From Streptomyces sp. T39 (GTDB lineage: Bacteria > Actinomycetota > Actinomycetes > Streptomycetales > Streptomycetaceae), in contig NZ_RDBP01000037.1 in NCBI RefSeq assembly GCF_008042045.1, positions 676,252 through 723,880 of the forward strand: a stretch of 47,629 nucleotides of DNA. The letters run 5' to 3'. The notes beneath the pieces are model-generated. The model saw only the letters and a list, made by a program, of their open reading frames with translations, ran no database searches and was not told the DNA's origin. Below, piece after piece: positions 7,748 through 14,670 of this stretch; positions within the stretch are counted from its first letter, which is position 1; each line of letters begins with the position of its first letter. A program made the translations under genes and the position numbers.

Positions 7748-7761
7748 TTACTGATCAGTAA
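7748..7761. promoter_or_regulatory. Perfect palindrome TTACTGATCAGTAA, TetR-type operator candidate
   Basis: A 14-bp perfect inverted repeat, AT-rich against its surroundings, between a -10 box and the ATG at 7774. Its size, symmetry and position match operators of TetR-family repressors. No TetR gene is next to it, so the regulator would act from elsewhere. Confidence 0.65.
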
Positions 7762-7773
7762 GAGGGAGCGCTC

Positions 7774-8823
7774 ATGCGGCTCGGCATCAACCTCGGTTAC
7801 TGGGGTGCGGGGATGGACGGCGACAACCTCGCCGTCGCGCAGGAGGCCGACAGGCTCGGCTACGACGTCTGCTGGGCCGCGGAGGCGTACGGCTCCGACG
7901 CGCCCACCGTGCTCAGCTGGGTCGCCGCCCAGACCGAGCGGATCGACGTCGGTTCCGCGATCCTCCAGATCCCGGCGCGCCAGCCCGCCATGACGGCCAT
8001 GACGGCGGCCACGCTCGACTCGCTGTCCGGCGGCCGTTTCCGCCTCGGCCTCGGCGTCTCCGGCCCCCAGGTCTCGGAGGGCTGGTACGGCGTCAAGTTC
8101 GACAAGCCCCTCGCCCGCACCCGCGAGTACGTCGAGATCGTCCGCAAGGCGATGACCCGCGAGCGGCTGTCCTACGAGGGCGAGCACTGGACGCTGCCGC
8201 TGCCGGACGGCCCCGGCAAGCCGATCAAGCTCACCGTGCACCCGCAGCGCGAGCACATCCCGCTCTACATCGCGGCCATCGGACCGAAGAACCTGGAGCA
8301 GACCGGCGAGATCGCCGACGGCGCCCTGCTGATCTTCCCCTCCGCCGAGCACTTGGAGGACACCGCGATCCGCCACATCCGCGCGGGCCGGGAGAAGGCC
8401 GGCCTGACGACGGAGGGCTTCGACGTCTGCCCGACCCTGCCGCTCGCCGTCGGCGACGACGTCCCCGGTCTCGCGGACATGTTCCGCCCGTACACCGCGC
8501 TGTACGTGGGCGGCATGGGCAGCCGCAAGCAGAACTTCTACAACCAGCTCGCCCAGCGCATGGGATACGAGAAGGAGGCCGCCGAGATCCAGGACAAGTA
8601 CCTGGACGGCGACAAGGCGGGAGCCGCCGCGGCCGTCCCGCACCAGCTGATCGACCAGACCGCGCTGCTCGGGCCGGTGGCCCGGATCGCCGACCGGATG
8701 GCGGCCTACGCGGCGGCCGGGGTCACCACCCTCACCCTCGCCCCGGCGGGCTTCACCCTCGACGAGCGCCTGGCGGCCCTGCGCGCCGGCACCGAGGCCA
8801 TGGAGCTCGCGGGCCTGGCCTGA
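7774..8823 (+). CDS. LLM class F420-dependent oxidoreductase
   Basis: 349 residues of the luciferase-like monooxygenase superfamily, a TIM-barrel using flavin or coenzyme F420. The start MRLGINLGYWGAGMDGDNLAVAQEADRLGYDVCWAAEAYGSD, the segment LSGGRFRLGLGVSGPQVSEGWYGVKFDKPLARTREYVEI and IPLYIAAIGPKNLEQTGEIADGAL are hallmarks of the Streptomyces/Mycobacterium F420 subfamily. GAGGGAG lies 7 nt before the ATG. The substrate is unknown. Control by a TetR-type repressor at the upstream palindrome is inferred. A 14-bp hairpin follows the stop, so the gene appears monocistronic. Confidence 0.87.
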   Translation: MRLGINLGYWGAGMDGDNLAVAQEADRLGYDVCWAAEAYGSDAPTVLSWVAAQTERIDVGSAILQIPARQPAMTAMTAATLDSLSGGRFRLGLGVSGPQVSEGWYGVKFDKPLARTREYVEIVRKAMTRERLSYEGEHWTLPLPDGPGKPIKLTVHPQREHIPLYIAAIGPKNLEQTGEIADGALLIFPSAEHLEDTAIRHIRAGREKAGLTTEGFDVCPTLPLAVGDDVPGLADMFRPYTALYVGGMGSRKQNFYNQLAQRMGYEKEAAEIQDKYLDGDKAGAAAAVPHQLIDQTALLGPVARIADRMAAYAAAGVTTLTLAPAGFTLDERLAALRAGTEAMELAGLA

Positions 8824-8860
8824 CAGGGCTCGAAGGACCAGCGCCCTCCGGGAAGGTCTG

Positions 8861-8901
8861 CGGCCGTGGTGGGGGCTCGGGGGTCTTCCCCGCCACGGCC
8901 G
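8861..8901 (+). terminator. Terminator after the LLM oxidoreductase gene
   Basis: A 14-bp stem with one G-U pair (8861-8874 with 8888-8901) and a 13-nt loop, 38 bp after the stop codon. Confidence 0.7.
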
Positions 8902-9057
8902 TCACGGGGTACAACGCGCGACGCCTCCGTCGGTTACTGCCCGGGCGCCACCTGGCACATCCCCCGTTCGGGTGAGCCGTTCCCCCTCCCGTGTTGCCCC
9001 GACCGGCGTCCCGCATTTGACTCGATGGCGGCGGACGCCTTGTAGGAGGTGGCAGAC

Positions 9058-9843
9058 ATGCTCTCGGCACGCAGCCTTTTCCAGGAGATCATCGACAGCG
9101 ACGACAGCTACCGGCTGTTCTGTTCCATCGCGGCCAGCGGAGAGACGCAGGGGGGCTGGGAGAACGCCCGCATCGCCGCTCTCGTACCCGACGGCATGCG
9201 GGATCTCGCCCCCAAGATCACGCGGCACGGGGCCGACGAGGACAAGCACGGACGGATCTTCAACGGGCTGCTGCGCAAGCGGCACCTCGATCCCGTCCCG
9301 GTCCCGCCGGAGACCGACTACACGGCGCTGCTGGAACGGGAGGGCATCGGACTCGCGCACGACAAGCTGCGCGGGGACGAGCCGCTCACCGAGGAGGACA
9401 TCGTCGTCTACCTGTCGCACAGCCGGGTCACCGAGCAGCGGGCCGCGGACCAGATGGAGATGCTGGTCACGAACTTCGGCGACCACCCCGAGGTCGGCAA
9501 CGCGATCCGCCAGATCTCCGCCGACGAGGACAACCACCTGGCCTACTGCCACGAGGAGTTGCTCCGGCTCGCCGCCGAGGGGCACGGCCGCACCATCCAG
9601 CGCGTGCTGCGCGAGAGCGCCCTCACGGAGATCAGGGTCTACCGCGACGTCAGCCTTGCCGTCATGGGCCACATGGGCCGGCTGCTGCACTGGCCGAAGG
9701 CCAAGTCCGCCACGCTCGCCGCCGGCATCCACGCGATGTACGCGTACGAACGGCTCGGCGGCTGGCACCGCATGGTCTCCCTCACCATGCCCGAGCGCCG
9801 CGGCGCTCTCGACGGGCCGCCCACCCCGGCGCCCGCGTTCTGA
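9058..9843 (+). CDS. Ferritin-like diiron domain protein
   Basis: 261 residues. Two ExxH iron-ligand motifs are visible, GADEDKHGRIFNGLL in the first helical pair and SADEDNHLAYCHEELL in the second. This is the pattern of ferritin-like four-helix diiron proteins. Between them TEQRAADQMEMLVTNFGDH gives another carboxylate-bearing helix. The family in Streptomyces is conserved but not characterised; it could be an oxidase or iron-handling protein. The AGGAGG at 9044-9049 overlaps a GTG at 9049, so translation must start at the ATG at 9058, 8 nt downstream. It converges on corA with only 33 bp between stops. Confidence 0.8.
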   Translation: MLSARSLFQEIIDSDDSYRLFCSIAASGETQGGWENARIAALVPDGMRDLAPKITRHGADEDKHGRIFNGLLRKRHLDPVPVPPETDYTALLEREGIGLAHDKLRGDEPLTEEDIVVYLSHSRVTEQRAADQMEMLVTNFGDHPEVGNAIRQISADEDNHLAYCHEELLRLAAEGHGRTIQRVLRESALTEIRVYRDVSLAVMGHMGRLLHWPKAKSATLAAGIHAMYAYERLGGWHRMVSLTMPERRGALDGPPTPAPAF

Positions 9844-9876
9844 CGGCGGTACCCGCACGCCCCGGCACCGCGGCGG

Positions 9877-10869
9877 TCAGAGCCAGCCGCGGTGCTTGAA
9901 CATCCGGTACAGGCCGAACACGGCGCCGGCCATCAGCAGCACCACCGCCGGGTAGGCCCACGGCCACCGCAGTTCGGGCATGTGGTCGAAGTTCATCCCG
10001 TAGACGCCGGCGACCATGGTGGGCACGGCGGCCATCGCCGCCCACGCCGAGATCTTGCGCATGTCGTCGTTCTGCCGCACCCCGGTCTGGGCGAGATGGG
10101 CGGACAGGATGTCGGAGACCAGCCGGTCGAGCCCCTCCACCTGCTCGTTGGCCCGGGTCAGGTGGTCGCTCACGTCCCGGAAGAACGGCTGCGAGTGCTC
10201 GTGCACGAACGGCACCCCGGTCCCCGTGAGCCGGGCCATCGGTGCCGCCAGCGGACCGGCCGCCCGGCGGAACTCCAGCACCTGCCGCTTGAAGGTGTAG
10301 ATCCGGGCGGCCATGTTCCTGGTGTCCCGCGCCCCCGGCGCGAACACCTCCGTCTCCATCTCCTCCAGGTCCAGCTGGAGTTCGGCGGCGATCTCGATGT
10401 AGTGGTCGACCACCGCGTCGCTGATCGCGTACAGCACGGACGTCGGTCCGTGGCGCAGCACCGCGGGCTCGGCCTCCAGGCGCTGCCGCACGTCGTGCAG
10501 CGGGGCCCCCACGCCGTGGCGCACGGTCACCACGAACGAGTCCCCTATGAAGACCATCAGTTCACCGGCACTGACCGTGTCGCTGCGCGGCTCGTAGACC
10601 ACGGGCTTGAGCACCACGAAGAGCGAGTCGTCGTAGACCTCCAGCTTGGGCCGCTGGTGGGCCTTCAGAGCGTCCTCGACCGCGAGGGGATGCAGTCCGA
10701 ACTCCTCCGAGACATGCTCGAACTCCTCCTCCGTCGGCTCGTGCAGCCCGATCCAGAGGAACGCGTCCCCCGAGGCCCGGGCCTGCCCCAGGGCATCGGA
10801 GAAGTCCGACGGGCCCTCGGTGCGGCGTCCGTCGCGGTAGATGGCACAGTCCACGATCACGGCCAGCAT
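9877..10869 (-). CDS. corA: CorA family magnesium/divalent metal transporter
   Basis: 330 residues from the chosen ATG. The large N-terminal cytoplasmic funnel includes GDAFLWIGLHEPTEEEFEHVSEEFGLHPLAVEDAL and the long helix with HYIEIAAELQLDLEEME. The two C-terminal transmembrane helices follow, and the first ends in the signature YGMNFDHMPEL (the CorA GMN motif). The second helix ends with a basic tail (RMFKHRGWL). The pentamer carries Mg2+, Co2+ or Ni2+ across the membrane. The start is uncertain: ATG 10869 begins the conserved part, while GTG 10884 and GTG 10926 are also in frame. The last lies inside a perfect hairpin and has no ribosome site, so I rejected it. Confidence 0.88.
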   Translation of the reverse strand: MLAVIVDCAIYRDGRRTEGPSDFSDALGQARASGDAFLWIGLHEPTEEEFEHVSEEFGLHPLAVEDALKAHQRPKLEVYDDSLFVVLKPVVYEPRSDTVSAGELMVFIGDSFVVTVRHGVGAPLHDVRQRLEAEPAVLRHGPTSVLYAISDAVVDHYIEIAAELQLDLEEMETEVFAPGARDTRNMAARIYTFKRQVLEFRRAAGPLAAPMARLTGTGVPFVHEHSQPFFRDVSDHLTRANEQVEGLDRLVSDILSAHLAQTGVRQNDDMRKISAWAAMAAVPTMVAGVYGMNFDHMPELRWPWAYPAVVLLMAGAVFGLYRMFKHRGWL

Positions 10870-10900
10870 CTTCCCTGAGGCCACGGTGCCCACACCACCC

Positions 10901-10936
10901 GTCGCGGGCCGTGAGACCGGGCTCACGGCCCGCGAC
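10901..10936. promoter_or_regulatory. Perfect 15-bp inverted repeat between corA and the phosphatase gene
   Basis: Arms 10901-10915 and 10922-10936 are exact reverse complements around a 6-nt spacer. It lies between two divergent genes, so it is not a terminator in the usual place. It could be an operator or an RNA hairpin in the corA leader. Confidence 0.55.
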
Positions 10937-10969
10937 GCGGACCCGGCCCACCATCGGGCGGCGGGGTCG

Positions 10970-10975
10970 TAGGCT
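10970..10975 (+). promoter_or_regulatory. -10 box TAGGCT, leaderless start candidate
   Basis: TAGGCT ends 7 nt before the ATG at 10983. There is no purine-rich ribosome site in the gap. Confidence 0.6.
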
Positions 10976-10982
10976 TGCCGCC

Positions 10983-11687
10983 ATGGCCACGCTGATCCTC
11001 GTACGGCACGGACGTTCCACCGCCAACACCGAGGGGGTGCTCGCCGGGTGGACGCCCGGTGTCCACCTCGACGAGCGGGGGAGCGCGCAGGCCGCGTCGC
11101 TGCCCGGCCGGCTCGCGCGGGTGCCCCTCGCGGCGGTCGTCAGCAGCCCGCTGGAGCGCTGCCGGGAGACCGTGGCGCCGCTGCTGGCCGCCCGTCCCGG
11201 GCTCACGCTGGAGACCGACGACCGCATCGGCGAATGCCACTACGGCGACTGGTCCGGGCGCAAGCTCGCCGAACTCGCCCAGGAACCGCTGATGGAAGTC
11301 GTCCAGCAGCATCCGTCGGCGGCCGTCTTCCCCGGCGGCGAGTCGATGCGCGCCATGCAGGCCAGGGCCGTCGACGCCGTCCGGGAGTGGAACGAGCGCG
11401 TCGACCGCGAGCACGGCGAGCACGCGGTCTTCCTGATGTGCTCGCACGGCGACATCATCAAGTCCCTGGTGGCGGACGCCCTCGGCATGCATCTCGACCT
11501 GTTCCAGCGCGTGCACGTCGAGCCGTGCTCGGTCACCGCGATCCGCTGGACCCGCACCCGCCCCTTCCTGCTGAGGCTGGGCGACACCGGCGACCTCGGA
11601 TCCCTCGTGCCGCCCGAGCCGGACGAGGAGAGCCGGACCGAGGACCGGGGGCAGGGAGTCGTCGGAGGTGGCGCGGGCGCACCGTGA
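10983..11687 (+). CDS. Histidine phosphatase family protein (phosphomutase-like)
   Basis: 234 residues of the phosphoglycerate mutase-like phosphatase superfamily. Catalytic features: RHG near residue 10 (LILVRHGRSTANTEG), the arginine in SSPLERCRET, the acid in GECHYGDWSG and the second histidine in MCSHGDIIK. It fits the MSMEG_4193-type family, which travels with a DUF3090 protein and a kinase-fold protein in Actinobacteria, as here. The C-terminal 30 residues are acidic and disordered. The gene probably leads a transcription unit toward mshC. The substrate is unknown and it should not be read as a glycolytic mutase. Confidence 0.87.
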   Translation: MATLILVRHGRSTANTEGVLAGWTPGVHLDERGSAQAASLPGRLARVPLAAVVSSPLERCRETVAPLLAARPGLTLETDDRIGECHYGDWSGRKLAELAQEPLMEVVQQHPSAAVFPGGESMRAMQARAVDAVREWNERVDREHGEHAVFLMCSHGDIIKSLVADALGMHLDLFQRVHVEPCSVTAIRWTRTRPFLLRLGDTGDLGSLVPPEPDEESRTEDRGQGVVGGGAGAP

Positions 11688-11700
11688 TCGCTCGGCGCAG

Positions 11701-11706
11701 TAGGGT
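11701..11706 (+). promoter_or_regulatory. -10 box TAGGGT before the DUF3090 gene
   Basis: TAGGGT lies just after the phosphatase gene and 150 bp before the DUF3090 start. The leader carries a GGGCC-rich hairpin and two tandem copies of ACCGATCCCAAG just before the ribosome site. Confidence 0.4.
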
Positions 11707-11851
11707 GGACGGGCCGCGGGCCGAAGGCCCGTGACGACGACCGGACGCCCACGGCCGACGCCCGCAGAGCACCACCGCCGGTTGTGCGGGCGAACGGTCC
11801 CGACGATCCGTCGAAGACCGATCCCAAGACCGATCCCAAGGGAGACAGGAC

Positions 11852-12442
11852 GTGTCCCGTCAGGTGTTCCTCTACGACCCGCCGGAACGTTTCGTGGCCG
11901 GCACGGTCGGGTTGCCTGGACGCCGTACGTTCTTCCTGCAGGCTTCCGCCGCAGGCCGCGTCACCAGCGTCGCTCTGGAGAAGACCCAGGTCGCGGCACT
12001 CGCCGAGCGGATCGACGAGCTGCTCGACGAAGTCGTGCGCCGCACCGGCGGCAACGCGCCCGTCCCGGCCGTCGCCCCGACCGAGGTCGGGGACACCGCC
12101 CCGCTCGACAACCCGGTCGAGGAGGAGTTCCGGGTCGGCACCATGGCGCTGGCCTGGGACGGCGAGGAACAGCGCATGATCGTCGAGGCGCAGGCGCTCG
12201 TCGAACTCGACGCGGACTCCGAGGAGGACCTCGCCGAGGCCGAGGAGCGGCTGCTCCAGGACGAGGAGAACGGCCCGCCGATGCTCCGCGTGCGGCTCAC
12301 CGGCGCCCAGGCGAGGGCATTCGCCAAGCGGGCCCTCGACGTGGTGAACGCCGGCCGTCCGCCCTGCCCGCTGTGCAGCCTGCCGCTCGACCCGGAAGGA
12401 CACGTATGCCCGCGCCAGAACGGATACCGACGGGGAGCGTGA
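11852..12442 (+). CDS. DUF3090 family protein with C-terminal zinc ribbon
   Basis: 196 residues. The N-terminal domain starts MSRQVFLYDPPERFVAGTVGLPGRRTFFLQA and is predicted beta-rich. A helix with LEKTQVAALAERIDELLDEV follows, then an acidic helix (LDADSEEDLAEAEERLLQDEE). The C-terminus carries CPLCSLPLDPEGHVCPRQNGYRRGA, a CxxC...HxC metal site. This is the DUF3090 family, common in Actinobacteria and of unknown function. The GTG start follows a GGGAGACAGGA site. Its end overlaps the next gene by 37 bp, implying translational coupling with the kinase-fold protein. Confidence 0.88.
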   Translation: MSRQVFLYDPPERFVAGTVGLPGRRTFFLQASAAGRVTSVALEKTQVAALAERIDELLDEVVRRTGGNAPVPAVAPTEVGDTAPLDNPVEEEFRVGTMALAWDGEEQRMIVEAQALVELDADSEEDLAEAEERLLQDEENGPPMLRVRLTGAQARAFAKRALDVVNAGRPPCPLCSLPLDPEGHVCPRQNGYRRGA

Positions 12443-13233
12443 GCACGGCCGATGCGCTCACCCTGCTCACCGAGGGCGAGCTGACCGTCCTGGGCCAGGT
12501 CCGTGAGGCGTCCAACGCGGTGCTGTACTGCACCGTCTCCCTCGACGGGGCCGAGGGGCACTGCGTCTGGAAACCCGTCGCCGGCGAACGCCCGCTGTGG
12601 GACTTCCCCGACGGCACCCTCGCCCAGCGCGAGGTCGCCGCGTACGAGCTGTCCGAGGCGACGGGATGGGGCCTGGTGCCGCCCACGGTGCTGCGCGAGG
12701 GGCCGTACGGGCAGGGCATGGCGCAGCTGTGGGTCGAGGCGGACCCCGCCGCCGAGCTGCTCGCCCTCGTCGACGGGCCCGAGCCGGGCGACGGCTGGAA
12801 GGCGGTCGGCCTCGCCGAGGTGGGGGAGGGCCGCACCGCGCTGCTCGTCCACGCCGACGACCCGCGCCTGCGGCGGCTCGCCGTGCTCGACGCGGTGATC
12901 AACAACGGGGACCGCAAGGGGGGCCACCTGCTGCCCACGGCCGACGGCACGCTCTACGCGATCGACCACGGCGTCACCTTCAACACCGACGACAAGCTGC
13001 GCACGCTGCTGTGGGGGTGGGCGGGGGAGCCGCTGACCGGTGAGGCGACCGAGGCGCTGACGGCGATGACCGGTGTCCTCGCCGAGGGCGCGCCGCTCAC
13101 CACCCGTCTGGCCCAACTGCTCACGGCCGCCGAGATCACCGCCCTGCGCGCCAGGGTCGCGGCGCTGCTGCGGTCCGGCACCCACCCCGAACCGTCGGGG
13201 GAGTGGCCCGCGATCCCCTGGCCGCCGGTCTAG
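12406..13233 (+). CDS. SCO1664 family protein with a phosphatidylinositol kinase-like fold
   Basis: 275 residues. The family is conserved with DUF3090 and resembles the PI3/PI4-kinase catalytic core. A nucleotide lysine sits in CVWKP (K56), followed by a conserved REVAAYELSEATGWGLVPPTV segment. A catalytic-loop equivalent NNGDRKGGHLL (D169, R170, H174) and an activation-loop start AIDHGVTFN (D187-H188-G189) are also present. Compared with lipid kinases it is very short and lacks their accessory domains. Whether it phosphorylates a protein, a small molecule or nothing is unknown. The ATG is 6 nt after GGAAGG and lies inside the previous gene. mshC begins 122 bp downstream. Confidence 0.85.
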   Translation: MPAPERIPTGSVSTADALTLLTEGELTVLGQVREASNAVLYCTVSLDGAEGHCVWKPVAGERPLWDFPDGTLAQREVAAYELSEATGWGLVPPTVLREGPYGQGMAQLWVEADPAAELLALVDGPEPGDGWKAVGLAEVGEGRTALLVHADDPRLRRLAVLDAVINNGDRKGGHLLPTADGTLYAIDHGVTFNTDDKLRTLLWGWAGEPLTGEATEALTAMTGVLAEGAPLTTRLAQLLTAAEITALRARVAALLRSGTHPEPSGEWPAIPWPPV

Positions 13234-13343
13234 AGGCTCTCCTGCGGGGACGGGAGCGTTCCAGCACAGACGGTCCGTCCGCGCAAGAACGCCCAACCGG
13301 CCAAGAGCAGTGATCCGGTTCGTATCCGGAACATGCGTCCGGT

Positions 13344-13349
13344 TAGGCT
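13344..13349 (+). promoter_or_regulatory. -10 box TAGGCT of mshC, leaderless start candidate
   Basis: TAGGCT ends 6 nt before the ATG at 13356 with no ribosome site between, so the mshC mRNA probably begins at the AUG. Three TCCGG steps spaced through 13315-13342 lie where the -35 region and any activator site would be. Confidence 0.6.
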
Positions 13350-13355
13350 CCTTGC

Positions 13356-14585
13356 ATGCATGCCTGGCCCGCTTCCGAGGTCCCCGCCCTGCCCGGCAAG
13401 GGCCGCGACCTCAGGATCCACGACACCGCGACCGGCGGTCCCCTGACCCTCGACCCCGGTCCCGTCGCCCGTATCTACGTCTGCGGCATCACGCCGTACG
13501 ACGCGACCCACATGGGTCACGCGGCGACCTACAACGCGTTCGACCTCGTGCAGCGCGTGTGGCTCGACACCAAGCGGCAGGTCCACTACGTCCAGAACGT
13601 GACGGACGTCGACGATCCGCTGCTGGAGCGCGCGATCCGCGACGGCCACGACTGGACCGCGCTCGCCGAGCGGGAGACCGCCCTCTTCCGCGAGGACATG
13701 ACCGCCCTGCGGATGCTCCCGCCGCAGCACTACATCGGGGCCGTGGAGGCGATACCCGGCATCGTGCCGCTCGTCGAGCGGCTGCGGGACGCCGGCGCCG
13801 CCTACGAGCTCGAGGGCGACGTCTACTTCTCGGTGGAGTCCGACCCGCACTTCGGGCAGGTCTCCCACCTGGACGCCGAGGCCATGCGGCTGCTCTCCGC
13901 CGAACGCGGCGGCGACCCCGAGCGGCCCGGCAAGAAGAACCCGCTGGACCCGATGCTGTGGATGGCCGCCCGCGAGGGCGAGCCCAGCTGGGACGGCGCG
14001 AGTCTCGGACGGGGCCGCCCCGGCTGGCACATCGAGTGCGTCGCCATCGCGCTGGACCACCTCGGCATGGGCTTCGACGTCCAGGGCGGCGGCTCGGACC
14101 TGGTCTTCCCCCACCACGAGATGGGTGCCTCCCACGCCCAGGCGCTGACCGGCGAGCACCCCTTCGCCAAGGCGTACGTGCACGCGGGCATGGTCGCCCT
14201 CGACGGCGAGAAGATGTCCAAGTCCAAGGGCAACCTGGTCTTCGTCTCCGCACTGCGCAGGGAGGGCGTCGACCCTGCCGCGATCCGGCTCGCCCTGCTC
14301 GCGCACCACTACCGGGCCGACTGGGAGTGGACCGACGACGTGCTGCGCGAGGCCGTGGAGCGTCTCGGACGCTGGCGGGCCGCCGTGTCCCGGCCCGACG
14401 GGCCGTCCGCGGACGCCCTCGTCGACGAGATCCGCGAGGCCCTCGCCGACGACCTCGACGCCCCCGCGGCGCTCGCCGCCGTCGACCGCTGGGCCGCGCT
14501 GCAGAGCGCGCAGGGCGGGAGCGACGAAGGCGCGCCCGGGCTGGCCTCCCGGGCCGTGGACGCGCTCCTCGGCGTGGCACTCTGA
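13356..14585 (+). CDS. mshC: Cysteine--1-D-myo-inosityl 2-amino-2-deoxy-alpha-D-glucopyranoside ligase
   Basis: 409 residues. MshC joins cysteine to GlcN-Ins with ATP, the third committed step of mycothiol synthesis. It is a paralogue of cysteinyl-tRNA synthetase. Visible marks: zinc cysteine C43 in YVCGITPYD, the HIGH-type motif THMGHA (51-56), WHIECVAIALDHLG with the second zinc ligands, FPHHEMGASHAQ, and KMSKS near residue 288. It lacks the tRNA anticodon-binding domain, and its length matches MshC rather than CysS. The gene closes a block with the phosphatase, DUF3090 and kinase-fold genes, and ends at a 23-bp perfect terminator stem. Confidence 0.96.
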   Translation: MHAWPASEVPALPGKGRDLRIHDTATGGPLTLDPGPVARIYVCGITPYDATHMGHAATYNAFDLVQRVWLDTKRQVHYVQNVTDVDDPLLERAIRDGHDWTALAERETALFREDMTALRMLPPQHYIGAVEAIPGIVPLVERLRDAGAAYELEGDVYFSVESDPHFGQVSHLDAEAMRLLSAERGGDPERPGKKNPLDPMLWMAAREGEPSWDGASLGRGRPGWHIECVAIALDHLGMGFDVQGGGSDLVFPHHEMGASHAQALTGEHPFAKAYVHAGMVALDGEKMSKSKGNLVFVSALRREGVDPAAIRLALLAHHYRADWEWTDDVLREAVERLGRWRAAVSRPDGPSADALVDEIREALADDLDAPAALAAVDRWAALQSAQGGSDEGAPGLASRAVDALLGVAL

Positions 14586-14602
14586 CCCGGCGTCCCCGGG
14601 CG

Positions 14603-14653
14603 GGACGCACCGCGGGGGCGACGCCGGACCGGCGTCGCCCCCGCGGTGCGTCC
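14603..14653. terminator. Bidirectional terminator, mshC / parJ
   Basis: Exact 23-bp inverted repeat (14603-14625 with 14631-14653) with a 5-nt loop, midway between two convergent stop codons. It is one of the longest perfect stems in the window. Confidence 0.88.
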
Positions 14654-14670
14654 ACGTCCTGATCCAGGGG

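Noticed and set aside
10870..10926. Longer N-terminus for CorA from GTG 10926
   Set aside because: The start codon would sit inside a perfect hairpin and lacks a ribosome site; the added residues resemble no family sequence.
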